From Kordiimonadaceae bacterium (GTDB lineage Bacteria; Pseudomonadota; Alphaproteobacteria; Sphingomonadales; Kordiimonadaceae): a DNA stretch of 64,000 nucleotides. A program made the translations under genes and the position numbers. The stretch spans positions 186,001 to 250,000 of the forward strand of contig JAEPQB010000003.1 of the NCBI GenBank assembly GCA_017640725.1, written 5' to 3'. Each line of letters begins with the position of its first letter. The stretch's first letter is position 1. Positions 36,479 to 45,228 of the stretch are shown piece after piece. The notes under the pieces are model-generated. The model ran no database searches, had not been told where the DNA came from, and saw only the letters and a program-made list of their open reading frames with translations.

Positions 36479-38215
36479 ATGTTTGATAGTTTAGAACTGC
36501 CACAGGTAGACCCAACAACGCCCGTTGACCAAGTGATTGGCATGTTGACGGCGGATGGGATGCCGTTTGCGACCAAAACAGAGGATGTGAAGGGCGTTGA
36601 ACAAACTGTTTTTGCCAACCAGCCTGCCACACTCAAAGATGTGTTCATGCTGTTCCTGGCCCATGCAGATAAGGAATACATGGTCTATCAGGGCGAGCGG
36701 ATCACGTTTGCAGAAACGCTCGCGAAAGCCAGCCAGCTTTCGCAGGCTCTTGTTGACGACTTTGGCGTAAAAAAGGGTGACCGTGTTGCGCTCGCGATGC
36801 GGAATTATCCTGAATGGCCAATTGCTTACATGGCAATTGCCGCGTCTGGCGGTGTCGCGGTCTTGATGAATGCCTGGTGGAAAGAAGAAGAGCTTTCCTG
36901 GGCCTTGAAGAACTGTGAAGCAAAGGTGGCGATCACCGACGCACCTCGGGGTGCTTGCGCTCTGCCGGTTGCCGACGAGCTTGATCTTAAAGTTATTGTG
37001 GCCCGCGACACGTTCGAGCCGCATGACCGTTGCACATCCATGGACGATGCCATTGACGGTAAACAGCCGATGGTTTGGCCGACGGTGGAAATGGACACAG
37101 ACGACTTTGTCATGATGCTCTACACTTCCGGTTCCACGGGATTCCCGAAAGGAGCACCGTCAACGCATCGGGCAGTCATCAGTGTATTATTCAACTGGGT
37201 GGTAATTGCGCTTAGCCTCAAAATGTTAGGCCGTATTCCGGATGATGAAGATTTTCAGCCCGTCATGCTGGTGGCAGTACCATTTTTCCATGTAACGGGT
37301 CTTTTACCCGTGATGATGGTGTCAGCGGTTGTTGGGCGCAAACTGGTGATCATGCACAAGTGGGATGTGGACGAGGCCTGCCGGCTGGTTGAGGCGGAAG
37401 GCGTCTCTACCTTCACTGGCGTGCCTACCATGAGCTATGAGATGGCTCAGTTGGCAAAAACTGGCAAATATGACATGTCGACGCTCACTGATATGGGCGG
37501 CGGCGGCGCTGCACGCCCCGCGGAGCATGTTCGCCTTATCAAGGAAGTGATGCCGCAAGCCAATCCTGGCATCGGGTACGGTTTGACAGAAACAAACGCC
37601 ATGGCGGCTCTGCTGTCCGGTGATGAATACATCGAACGTCCATCAAGTGTAGGCAAGCCAACGCCGCCGCTGATGCAGGTTAAAATTGTTGATCCTGCGG
37701 GTAATGAAGTGCCTCAGGGAGAGCGCGGTGAGATCTGCATGAAGTCGGTGATGAACATCACCCACTATTGGAACAACCCAGAGGCCACTGAACGTGCCTT
37801 CCAAGACGGTTGGTTCCACTCCGGTGACGTGGGCTATTTTGATGAAGAGGGCTATCTGTTCATCGTTGATAGACTCAAGGATATCATCATCCGGGGCGGC
37901 GAAAACATCAGTTCCCTTGAGGTGGAAGCGGTGCTCCATGGCATCGACGGTATTGACGATGTGATGGTCTTTGCACTGCCGTGCAAGTTGCTCGGCGAGA
38001 TTGTAGGCGCAGTGGTCGTAAGAACTGACGCGTCTCTGACGGAAGAAGGGATTATTGCTGAGACCGGCAAACATCTCGCGAAATACAAATTACCCACGCA
38101 AATGTGGATTATTGACGAACCCCTGCCGCTGATCGCGTCTGGCAAGATCGATCGCAAGGCGATCAAGGCGCACTATCAAGAAGTTTATAAGTCTGAATTA
38201 GAGAGGAATGCATAA
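36479..38215 (+). CDS. Acyl-CoA synthetase (AMP-forming ligase)
   Basis: A 578-aa adenylate-forming ligase that activates a carboxylic acid to its CoA thioester. Motifs are MLYTSGSTGFPKGAPSTHRA (ATP loop), GYGLTETNA, DRLKDIIIRGGENISSLEVE and the C-terminal catalytic Lys in SGKIDRKAIK. The ATG at 36479 has GGGGAGAAAC upstream; earlier in-frame starts would overlap the preceding gene. Its position before a dehydrogenase makes it the entry enzyme of the operon. The acyl substrate is unknown. Confidence 0.92.
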   Translation: MFDSLELPQVDPTTPVDQVIGMLTADGMPFATKTEDVKGVEQTVFANQPATLKDVFMLFLAHADKEYMVYQGERITFAETLAKASQLSQALVDDFGVKKGDRVALAMRNYPEWPIAYMAIAASGGVAVLMNAWWKEEELSWALKNCEAKVAITDAPRGACALPVADELDLKVIVARDTFEPHDRCTSMDDAIDGKQPMVWPTVEMDTDDFVMMLYTSGSTGFPKGAPSTHRAVISVLFNWVVIALSLKMLGRIPDDEDFQPVMLVAVPFFHVTGLLPVMMVSAVVGRKLVIMHKWDVDEACRLVEAEGVSTFTGVPTMSYEMAQLAKTGKYDMSTLTDMGGGGAARPAEHVRLIKEVMPQANPGIGYGLTETNAMAALLSGDEYIERPSSVGKPTPPLMQVKIVDPAGNEVPQGERGEICMKSVMNITHYWNNPEATERAFQDGWFHSGDVGYFDEEGYLFIVDRLKDIIIRGGENISSLEVEAVLHGIDGIDDVMVFALPCKLLGEIVGAVVVRTDASLTEEGIIAETGKHLAKYKLPTQMWIIDEPLPLIASGKIDRKAIKAHYQEVYKSELERNA

Positions 38216-39453
38216 TGGATTTGGGAATGAGCAAACGCGGCGAAGAGCTGCGCAATAGAGTTCGCAAATTTATCGATGAAATGGTTGTCCCGCTTGAGGA
38301 CGAATACCACGCGGAAATCGGCAAAGCTGCTGGCGGTGAGCGTTTTGCTTTTACCCCGCGCATGACCGAAATTTTGGAGAGCCTTAAAAGTGCCGCCAAG
38401 AAAGAAGGTCTGTGGAATTTTTGGCTGACGGACAGTGAGCGTGGTTACGGGCTTTCGACCGTTGAATACGCTTTCCTGGCCGAAGAAATGGGTCGTTCTC
38501 ACCTCGCCGCAGAAAGCTTTAACTGTTCTGCGCCTGATACCGGCAACATGGAAGTGATCGAGCGTTACGGCTCGGAGGAGCACAAGAAGAAATGGCTTGA
38601 GCCACTTCTGGAAGGCAAAATTCGTTCCGCTTACCTGATGACTGAGCCAGACGTGGCGTCTTCTGACGCAACCAATCTTGAAATGAGCGCGGTTCTGGAC
38701 GGTGACGAGTATGTCCTGAACGGTGAAAAATACTGGGCTTCTGGTGCCGGTGATCCGCGGTGCTCGCTGTATGTGACTATGGTGAAAACCGGTGATGAAG
38801 AGACACCGCGTAAAGCGCGCCATAGCATGATTTTTGTCGACCCTGAAACAGATGGTATTGAGATCCTGCGCCCGATGATGGTGTTTGGCCATGACGATGC
38901 GCCGCACGGCCACATGCATATTCGCTTTACCAACGTACGTGTGCCTAAAGAAAACCTGATTCTGGGCGAAGGCCGTGGTTTTGAAGTGTCTCAAGGCCGC
39001 TTGGGCCCAGGCCGTATTCACCACTGCATGCGCTCCATTGGGGCTGCAGAGCGTGCGCTTGAACTGTTGTGCAAGCGCGCAACCACGCGTGAAGCTTTTG
39101 GCCGTCCGCTCGCAAAGCTTGGTGCAAACTATGACATCATTGCTGAGTGCCGTATCAATATCGAAATGACGCGCCTTTTGTGCCTCAAAGCCGCGTATAT
39201 GATGGACACTATCGGAACTCAAGCTGCAGGGCCATACATTTCGCAGATTAAAGTCCAGGCACCGCGTATGGCGCTTGAGGTGATTGACGAAGCCATGCAG
39301 ATGCATGGTGGCCGAGGTATCAGCCAGGACTTCCCACTTGCGAGCATGTGGCATGGTCAGCGCACGCTGCGTTTTGCCGATGGGCCCGACGCGGTGCACC
39401 GTATGGTAATTGCGCGCACCGAACTCAAAAAGTACCGCTCAAACAGCGTTTAA
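38215..39453 (+). CDS. Acyl-CoA dehydrogenase, ACAD10/11-like
   Basis: A 412-aa acyl-CoA dehydrogenase whose signatures match human ACAD11/ACAD10: QGRLGPGRIHHCMRSIGAAE, MHGGRGISQDFPLASMWHG and LRFADGPDAVHRMVIA. Those enzymes take phosphorylated 4-hydroxyacyl-CoA to the 2-enoyl-CoA, working with an APH-type kinase domain. The separate kinase gene at 27126 may supply that domain here. Its ATG overlaps the ligase stop by 1 nt (TAATG), so the two are co-translated. The substrate chain length is unknown. Confidence 0.9.
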   Translation: MDLGMSKRGEELRNRVRKFIDEMVVPLEDEYHAEIGKAAGGERFAFTPRMTEILESLKSAAKKEGLWNFWLTDSERGYGLSTVEYAFLAEEMGRSHLAAESFNCSAPDTGNMEVIERYGSEEHKKKWLEPLLEGKIRSAYLMTEPDVASSDATNLEMSAVLDGDEYVLNGEKYWASGAGDPRCSLYVTMVKTGDEETPRKARHSMIFVDPETDGIEILRPMMVFGHDDAPHGHMHIRFTNVRVPKENLILGEGRGFEVSQGRLGPGRIHHCMRSIGAAERALELLCKRATTREAFGRPLAKLGANYDIIAECRINIEMTRLLCLKAAYMMDTIGTQAAGPYISQIKVQAPRMALEVIDEAMQMHGGRGISQDFPLASMWHGQRTLRFADGPDAVHRMVIARTELKKYRSNSV

Positions 39454-39463
39454 CGAGTATTGA

Positions 39464-40258
39464 ATGTCATTTGATCTCGACAATCTGTTTAGCGTTGAAG
39501 GCAAGGTTGCCCTTGTAACTGGTGGCGGTTCCGGTATCGGCACAATGGCAACCGAAGCTTTGGTGCGGGCAGGGTGCAAAGTGTATATCGCTTCGCGGCG
39601 GCTTGAAAGCTGCGAAGCGGTTGCAGAAGAATGCAATGCGATGGGTCCGGGTTCTGTTACCGCGTTGCAGGCCGACCTGAGCACGGAAGAGGGCACCAAA
39701 GCCCTGGCACAAGATTTGGCTTCCCGTGAGGACCACCTGGATATATTGGTCAATAACTCTGGGATGACGTGGGGCGCGCCGTTTGATGAGTTCCCAAGAT
39801 CCAAGTGGGATGAGGTTATGGCGCTTAATGTGTCTGCCGTGGCTGATCTCACCAAAAACCTGATGCCATTGCTTCGGAAGGGTGGCACAGCTGATGACCC
39901 TTCAAGGGTCGTGAACCTGGGGTCTGTAGTTGGCACGCGGCCAGTGTCGAACCAAGCATATAGCTACGGCGCCAGCAAGGCAGCGATCCATCATTTAACG
40001 CGCATGCTGGCCAATGAGTTTGGGGCGATGCACGTAACGGTGAACGCAATTGCGCCTGGTCCATTTCCAAGTCGGATGATGGCGCATGTCATTCGCGATG
40101 ATGCGCGCAAAAAGGCAATGGAAGCACGTGTGCCTCTGCACCGTGTTGGTGAACCAGAAGACATTGCAGGTGTTCTGCTGATGCTTTGCTCCCGAGCTGG
40201 TAGCTACATTACGGGCGGCATCATTCCGCTCGACGGCGGTTTGTCGGCAATGCCGTAG
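39464..40258 (+). CDS. Short-chain dehydrogenase/reductase (SDR)
   Basis: A 264-aa classical SDR (ALVTGGGSGIGTMATEALV; ILVNNSGMTWG; catalytic YSYGASKAAIHH; IPLDGGLSAM). It fits a 3-hydroxyacyl or sterol-type hydroxyl dehydrogenase. It lies 10 nt after the ACAD10/11-like gene. A short operator-like cluster of repeats follows it before the MaoC gene. Confidence 0.9.
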   Translation: MSFDLDNLFSVEGKVALVTGGGSGIGTMATEALVRAGCKVYIASRRLESCEAVAEECNAMGPGSVTALQADLSTEEGTKALAQDLASREDHLDILVNNSGMTWGAPFDEFPRSKWDEVMALNVSAVADLTKNLMPLLRKGGTADDPSRVVNLGSVVGTRPVSNQAYSYGASKAAIHHLTRMLANEFGAMHVTVNAIAPGPFPSRMMAHVIRDDARKKAMEARVPLHRVGEPEDIAGVLLMLCSRAGSYITGGIIPLDGGLSAMP

Positions 40259-40264
40259 AATTCA

Positions 40265-40312
40265 AAACGAATCACGCCGAATCAGTGATTCGTTTCTTAA
40301 TTAGTGATTCGG
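40265..40312. promoter_or_regulatory. Cluster of four CGAATCA half-sites upstream of the MaoC gene
   Basis: CGAATCA occurs at 40268-40274 and 40278-40284 on the plus strand, and the reverse complement TGATTCG at 40286-40292 and 40305-40311. The middle pair forms a perfect 15-bp palindrome (CGAATCA-G-TGATTCG). The outer left copy also gives an 11-bp hairpin (40265-40275 with 40285-40295) ending near TTTCTT. It could be a repressor operator, a terminator of the first half of the operon, or both. It lies in the 136-bp gap before the MaoC gene, the largest gap in this run. Confidence 0.5.
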
Positions 40313-40394
40313 AACAAGGCTTTAGACCAACTTCTTGAATCAAAACCTTACTTCGAGCCATTTGGCTCAAAAATCGAGAGAGACGGAGGCTGAT

Positions 40395-40859
40395 ATGGCT
40401 GAAACTGTAAAAAAAGAAGATCTGGGTAATTACATTGGCAAAGAAACTGGCGTTTCGGATTGGTTCAAAGTGGACCAGGACCGAGTGAACCAGTTCGCTG
40501 ACGTAACTTTGGATCACCAGTTCATTCATATCGACCCTGAAGCCGCAGCAAAAACACCATTCGGAACCACGATTGCTCATGGTTTCCTGACGCTGTCCCT
40601 CATTCCACATTTGGCAAGTGACGCAACTCTCAATGTTGAGGGTACCGTTATGGGCATCAACTACGGCAGTGACAAAGTGCGCTTCCTCGCGCCCGTGAAA
40701 GTGGGCAGCGAAATTCGTGCGCGGTCCAAACTGTTGAGTGTTTCGGAAAAGCCGGGCAATCGCCTGCTTTTGAAAAGCGAAGTGACAATGGAGATCAAGG
40801 ACGAGAAAACACCGGCCCTGATCGCCGAAACTCTGACCATGATTGTGGTCGGTGGATAA
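40395..40859 (+). CDS. MaoC-family enoyl-CoA hydratase
   Basis: A 154-aa single hotdog-fold hydratase. The catalytic Asp/His motif is in TLDHQFIHIDPEAA with PFGTTIAHGFLTLSLIP. It adds water to a 2-enoyl-CoA to give an (R)-3-hydroxyacyl-CoA. ATG 40395 follows GACGGAGG; an upstream in-frame ATG at 40335 has no support. It begins a second block of the operon after the operator-like cluster. Confidence 0.92.
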   Translation: MAETVKKEDLGNYIGKETGVSDWFKVDQDRVNQFADVTLDHQFIHIDPEAAAKTPFGTTIAHGFLTLSLIPHLASDATLNVEGTVMGINYGSDKVRFLAPVKVGSEIRARSKLLSVSEKPGNRLLLKSEVTMEIKDEKTPALIAETLTMIVVGG

Positions 40860-40897
40860 TTTTTTAACCCAATGAATTTTTTGTTCGGAGAGTTTTT

Positions 40898-41818
40898 ATG
40901 AGTATTTCCTATGAAGGCAAAGTTGCCATTGTAACAGGGGCCGGGGGCGGCCTTGGTCGCAGCCATGCGCTTGCACTTGCTGCGCGCGGTGCCAAAGTTG
41001 TGGTGAACGACCTGGGCGGCGACGTGCACGGTGAAGGCGGTTCTTCTTCTGCCGCAGAAGCCGTTGTTAAAGAGATTGAGGACGCAGGCGGTGAAGCCAT
41101 TGCCCACGGTGCCAATGTTTGTGATGAGGGGCAGGTTGCTGACATGGTCAAAAAGACCATGGACAAGTGGGGCCGCATTGACATCCTGATTAACAATGCC
41201 GGCGTTCTGCGTGACAAGACCTTCACAAAAATGGACCTCGCTGACTTTAAATTCGTGATGGACGTTCACGTGATGGGCACAGTGACATGCACCAAAGCAG
41301 TTTGGGATATCATGCGTGAGCAGGCGTACGGTCGTATCGTAATGACTACATCATCGTCTGGTCTGTATGGCAATTTTGGCCAAAGCAACTATGGCGCGGC
41401 CAAAATGGCTGTTGTTGGCTTCATGAATACGCTGTGCCTCGAAGGCGCGAAATACAACATCAATGTCAACTGTTTGGCGCCGATGGCGGCAACACGTATG
41501 ACGGAAGGCCTTCTGCCTCAAGCCGCACTTGACCTTTCTACACCCGAGTCAGTAACCGCTGGTCTTCTCACTTTGTGTGATGACGATGCACCCAACCGTA
41601 CCATTCTTGCGGCGGGCGCAGGTGGGTATGCCAAGGCTGTTGTCTACGAAACAGAAGGCATTTACCTGACGCCAGACGAGCAAACACCAGAAAATGTGCG
41701 CGCCGGGTTTGACGATCTTTCTAACGCCGAAGGCCAGCAGGAGCTGGTGCAGGGCGGTCAACAATCCATGAAATTTATCGGCAAGGCCGCTGCGGCACTT
41801 GGCGTCAAAGTAGGATAG
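40898..41818 (+). CDS. SDR, multifunctional 3-hydroxyacyl-CoA dehydrogenase type
   Basis: A 306-aa SDR resembling the dehydrogenase part of the peroxisomal multifunctional enzyme (HSD17B4/FOX2): AIVTGAGGGLGRSHALALAA, NDLGGDVHGEGGSSS, ILINNAGVLRDKTFTKM and catalytic YGAAKMAVVGFMNT. It would oxidise the (R)-3-hydroxyacyl-CoA made by the MaoC hydratase next door. A C-terminal extension of about 60 residues after the SDR core is present. Confidence 0.92.
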   Translation: MSISYEGKVAIVTGAGGGLGRSHALALAARGAKVVVNDLGGDVHGEGGSSSAAEAVVKEIEDAGGEAIAHGANVCDEGQVADMVKKTMDKWGRIDILINNAGVLRDKTFTKMDLADFKFVMDVHVMGTVTCTKAVWDIMREQAYGRIVMTTSSSGLYGNFGQSNYGAAKMAVVGFMNTLCLEGAKYNINVNCLAPMAATRMTEGLLPQAALDLSTPESVTAGLLTLCDDDAPNRTILAAGAGGYAKAVVYETEGIYLTPDEQTPENVRAGFDDLSNAEGQQELVQGGQQSMKFIGKAAAALGVKVG

Positions 41819-41827
41819 GAATTTATC

Positions 41828-43009
41828 ATGCGTGAAGCAGTCATTGTATCTACTGCAAGAACCCCAATTGGCCGCGCGTATCGCGGCTCACTCAACGCAA
41901 CACTTGGCCCAACTCTCGGTGCTCACTCTATTTCGGCCGCCGTTGAGCGCGCAGGCATTGAAGGCGCCGAAGTTGATGACGTGATTATGGGCTGTGCGCT
42001 GACGCAGGGCACGACTGGCGGCAACATTGGCCGAACAGCTGCACTGCGCGCTGGTCTGCCAACAACTGTTGCTGGCATGACCATCGACCGCCAGTGCTCA
42101 TCTGGCATGATGGCGATCGCGACAGCCGCCAAGCAAATCATCAGTGACGGTATGGACATTGCCGTTGGTGCCGGCATCGATAGCATTTCGGTCGTTCAAA
42201 ATGAAAATATGAACCGTTTCCAGGCAGTTGATAAGAGCCTGGTTGCCATGCACGAGCACACCTACATGCCAATGCTTCAAACGGCGGAAGTGGTAGCTGA
42301 GCGCTATGGTATTGGTCGTGAAGAACAAGACGCCTATGGCCTGCAGTCTCAGCAACGCACTGCGGCGGCGCAGCAAGCAGGCAAGTTCGACGACGAGATT
42401 GTACCAATTACAACCAATATGGCTGTGGTGAACAAAGAAACCAAAGAAATGACTTTCCACGAAGTCACACTGGAAAAAGACGAAGGCAATCGCCCAGAAA
42501 CAACGGCTGAAGGCCTTGCCGGTCTGAAAACAGTGATCGAAGGTGGAACAATCACGGCGGGTAACGCCAGCCAGCTTTCAGATGGTTCCGCAGCGTCAGT
42601 GCTGATGGAAGCCAAAGTTGCTGAGCGCAAAGGCCTACAGCCGCTGGGTATCTACCGCGGCATGGCTGTAGCTGGTCTTGACCCCGACGAAATGGGTATC
42701 GGCCCTGTGTATGCCATTCCTAAGCTGTTGGAGAAGAATGGCCTTAAAATGGATGACATTGGCCTGTGGGAGCTGAATGAAGCCTTCGCTGTGCAAGTTG
42801 TCTACTGTCGCGACAAACTTGGCATTCCAAACGAGCTGTTGAATGTGAACGGTGGCGCGATTTCCATTGGTCACCCATACGGCATGTCTGGTGCGCGTAT
42901 GGTTGGTCATGCTCTCATTGAAGGCAAGCGCCGTGGTGCGAAGTATGTTGTCTGCACTATGTGTGTTGGCGGCGGCATGGGTGCAGCTGGCCTGTTCGAA
43001 GTAGCTTAA
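41828..43009 (+). CDS. Thiolase (acetyl-CoA acyltransferase)
   Basis: A 393-aa thiolase. The acyl-accepting Cys is in [12 protein letters not shown], the His in [18 protein letters not shown], and the second Cys in [13 protein letters not shown]. It cleaves the 3-ketoacyl-CoA to acetyl-CoA plus a shortened acyl-CoA. It lies 9 nt behind the SDR and completes a beta-oxidation set within this run. Confidence 0.95.
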   Translation: MREAVIVSTARTPIGRAYRGSLNATLGPTLGAHSISAAVERAGIEGAEVDDVIMGCALTQGTTGGNIGRTAALRAGLPTTVAGMTIDRQCSSGMMAIATAAKQIISDGMDIAVGAGIDSISVVQNENMNRFQAVDKSLVAMHEHTYMPMLQTAEVVAERYGIGREEQDAYGLQSQQRTAAAQQAGKFDDEIVPITTNMAVVNKETKEMTFHEVTLEKDEGNRPETTAEGLAGLKTVIEGGTITAGNASQLSDGSAASVLMEAKVAERKGLQPLGIYRGMAVAGLDPDEMGIGPVYAIPKLLEKNGLKMDDIGLWELNEAFAVQVVYCRDKLGIPNELLNVNGGAISIGHPYGMSGARMVGHALIEGKRRGAKYVVCTMCVGGGMGAAGLFEVA

Positions 43010-43028
43010 GGGCGAGAGAGGAAACGCG

Positions 43029-44003
43029 ATGAAAGCCGTTTTGTGCAAAGAGCTTGGACCAGCTGACAAGCTGGTTGTTGAAGAGACCGCCGACCCAGAG
43101 GTGGCACCAGGTCATGTGCTTGTGGATGTGAAGGCTGCTGGCCTGAATTTCCCTGATACACTGATCATTGAAGGTAAGTACCAGTTCAAGCCTGACTTGC
43201 CTTTCACGCCTGGTGGTGAAGGAGCCGGCGTGATTTCGGCCGTTGGCGAGGGTGTTTCGCACCTGAATGTTGGCGATAAGATTATCTTCATGTGCCAGAC
43301 GGGCGCGTTTGCAGAAAAGGTGGTGGTTCCGGCCATCACCGCCATTCCCATGCCAGATGGTTTGTCATTTGAAATGGCGGCTGGAATTACACTCACATAT
43401 GGCACCAGTTATCATGCCCTGAAGCAGCGTGCGCAATTGAAAGAAGGGGAGACCGTTCTTGTTCTAGGTGCTGCGGGCGGTGTTGGTATCGCAACCGTTG
43501 AGCTAGCGAAAGCGATGGGCGCCAAGGTCATTGCCGCAGCAAGTACGGACGAAAAACTGGAGTTTTGCAAAGCTTCTGGCGCTGACGAGCTGATCAACTA
43601 TTCAACGGAAGACATGAAAACGCGGCTCAAGGAGATCACGGGCGGCAAAGGTGTGGATGTGATTTACGACCCGGTAGGGGGTGACTACACAGAAACAGCT
43701 TTCCGCAACATGGCACCGAACGGTCGCCATTTGGTAATTGGCTTTGCGGCTGGTGATATTCCGAAAGTGCCAATCAATCTTTGCCTCCTGAAGCAGGCAT
43801 CGCTCGTTGGTGTGTTCTGGGGCGCTTGGGCAGGCAAAAACCCGTCTGATCAAATCCAAAATATGAAAGAGATCTTGGGTATGGTTGCCTCTGGCCAGGT
43901 GCGCGCGAGTGTGAACGATGTGTTCCCGCTGGATGATGTTGAGGCGGCTTACGCTTGCCTGACTGAGCGCCGCGCCAAAGGTAAGGTCATTCTGACTACT
44001 TAG
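43029..44003 (+). CDS. NADPH:quinone oxidoreductase / enoyl reductase-type MDR
   Basis: A 324-aa medium-chain dehydrogenase/reductase of the zinc-free quinone oxidoreductase class (no cysteine-rich zinc lobe). The NADP motif is LVLGAAGGVGIATVELAKAM. It could reduce a 2-enoyl-CoA or quinone. It is the last gene before a strong terminator, so it closes the operon begun at 34123. Confidence 0.9.
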   Translation: MKAVLCKELGPADKLVVEETADPEVAPGHVLVDVKAAGLNFPDTLIIEGKYQFKPDLPFTPGGEGAGVISAVGEGVSHLNVGDKIIFMCQTGAFAEKVVVPAITAIPMPDGLSFEMAAGITLTYGTSYHALKQRAQLKEGETVLVLGAAGGVGIATVELAKAMGAKVIAAASTDEKLEFCKASGADELINYSTEDMKTRLKEITGGKGVDVIYDPVGGDYTETAFRNMAPNGRHLVIGFAAGDIPKVPINLCLLKQASLVGVFWGAWAGKNPSDQIQNMKEILGMVASGQVRASVNDVFPLDDVEAAYACLTERRAKGKVILTT

Positions 44004-44024
44004 CCTTAACCAAAATAGATGATA

Positions 44025-44056
44025 GAAGGCGGGCCTTCGGGGCCGCTTTTTTTATT
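44025..44056 (+). terminator. Intrinsic terminator of the long catabolic operon
   Basis: A GC-rich imperfect hairpin around 44026-44047 (AAGGCGGGCC, loop TTCGG, GGCCGCTT) is followed by a T-run CTTTTTTTATTT. This is a good stem-plus-T signature 22 nt after the stop. Confidence 0.75.
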
Positions 44057-44059
44057 TCT

Positions 44060-44073
44060 AGACTGATCAGTCT
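44060..44073. promoter_or_regulatory. Perfect palindrome AGACTGATCAGTCT, TetR-like operator
   Basis: A 14-bp perfect palindrome just upstream of the patatin promoter. Its TAGAC...GTCT form is typical of operators bound by TetR-family repressors. Its 3' end touches the proposed -35 hexamer at 44073. No TetR gene is visible in the window, so the regulator lies elsewhere. Confidence 0.5.
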
Positions 44074-44100
44074 TGATTACGTCACAAACTGCAATATTCT
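44073..44100 (+). promoter_or_regulatory. Candidate promoter of the patatin gene
   Basis: TTGATT (44073-44078) and TATTCT (44095-44100) are separated by 16 bp and lie about 25 nt upstream of the ATG. The operator-like palindrome overlaps the -35 element. Confidence 0.45.
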
Positions 44101-44124
44101 CCTTCCTTCAGGGAGTTGAGTTGA

Positions 44125-45192
44125 ATGAGCGCTTTACAGCTGATCGCTGGCAAGACGGCCAAACAACGCATCGAAGAACATGGTTTGACGCCAAGTCTTC
44201 TGCGGATGATCGTGGGCGCGTCTGGTGGGCCGAAGTGGTTGGTGCTCAAAGGTCTCGACAGGTTCCTGTGTCATGAGTTTCTGCCCAAAGCCGATCAGAA
44301 AATCGATCTTGTTGGGTCATCAATCGGTGCGTGGCGAATGACTGTCTATGCGCACCCGGAACCAGGGCGTATTTTCGACGAGTTTTTGCGGGGCTATTTC
44401 AGTTTTAGAACAGAGCACGCCAAAACCACAGAAGAGCTTACAAAAGTTTCGTACGACATTATTCATCAGCTGTTTACTGAGCAGGAGACCGATCGGCTTC
44501 TGACCAATGCCAACCGCAATCTGAATATCATCGCGGTTCGGGGAAAAGGCATTGCCGGCAGTCGGCAGGCATGGATAGAGGCGCTGGGCATACTTGTATC
44601 GGCTTTTGCAAACTCGATCGACCGTAGGCACCTCAAGTCTCATTTCGAGCGCGCTATTTTTCATTCTCAGGGCATAGCAAACCCTGAAGCATGGCAAGGG
44701 TTTGACATCCTTGAAGCACAGTTAACCTCGCGCTCTCTCGCGGATGCATTGATGGCCAGTGGCTCGATCCCGTTTTTGTCAGCGCCCGTTGTTGATATTG
44801 AGGGCGCTGAAAAAGGCGTTTACCGCGATGGCGGTGTGATTGACTATCATTTTGATGTGCCTTGGCACTATCCTGATGGCATCATCCTTTACCCGCATTT
44901 TTACGGCCATATTGTACCGGGCTGGTTCGACAAATCAAAGCCAGCTCGTCACGCCGCAGGTGCGGTCTGGGACCAAATGCTGATGCTGGCACCCACGGAC
45001 GAATTTGTCAGCGCATTGCCGGGCGGAAAAATCACAGATCGCAAAGATTTCACACAAATGTCGGATGACGAACGGCTGTCGTGTTGGAACACTGTTATCA
45101 GCAATAGTGAAAAACTGGCGGACGAATTTGCGGAATTGCTGGACGATCCCGGTAAATTAATTGACAGTCTACAACCTGCACCCGGTACATAG
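44125..45192 (+). CDS. Patatin-like phospholipase/acyl hydrolase
   Basis: A 355-aa patatin-fold lipid hydrolase. It has the oxyanion segment IVGASGGPKWLVLK, the nucleophile elbow GSSIGAWRM (Gly-x-Ser-x-Gly) and the Asp-Gly dyad partner in YRDGGVIDYHFD. Patatins cleave acyl chains from phospholipids or other lipids. It has no signal peptide. It is followed by an acyl-CoA ligase, suggesting release and activation of fatty acids. GGGAG lies upstream of the ATG at 44125. Confidence 0.88.
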   Translation: MSALQLIAGKTAKQRIEEHGLTPSLLRMIVGASGGPKWLVLKGLDRFLCHEFLPKADQKIDLVGSSIGAWRMTVYAHPEPGRIFDEFLRGYFSFRTEHAKTTEELTKVSYDIIHQLFTEQETDRLLTNANRNLNIIAVRGKGIAGSRQAWIEALGILVSAFANSIDRRHLKSHFERAIFHSQGIANPEAWQGFDILEAQLTSRSLADALMASGSIPFLSAPVVDIEGAEKGVYRDGGVIDYHFDVPWHYPDGIILYPHFYGHIVPGWFDKSKPARHAAGAVWDQMLMLAPTDEFVSALPGGKITDRKDFTQMSDDERLSCWNTVISNSEKLADEFAELLDDPGKLIDSLQPAPGT

Positions 45193-45228
45193 CGATATCT
45201 GGGGTTGAGTTTAGTTGAAGGAGAGACA

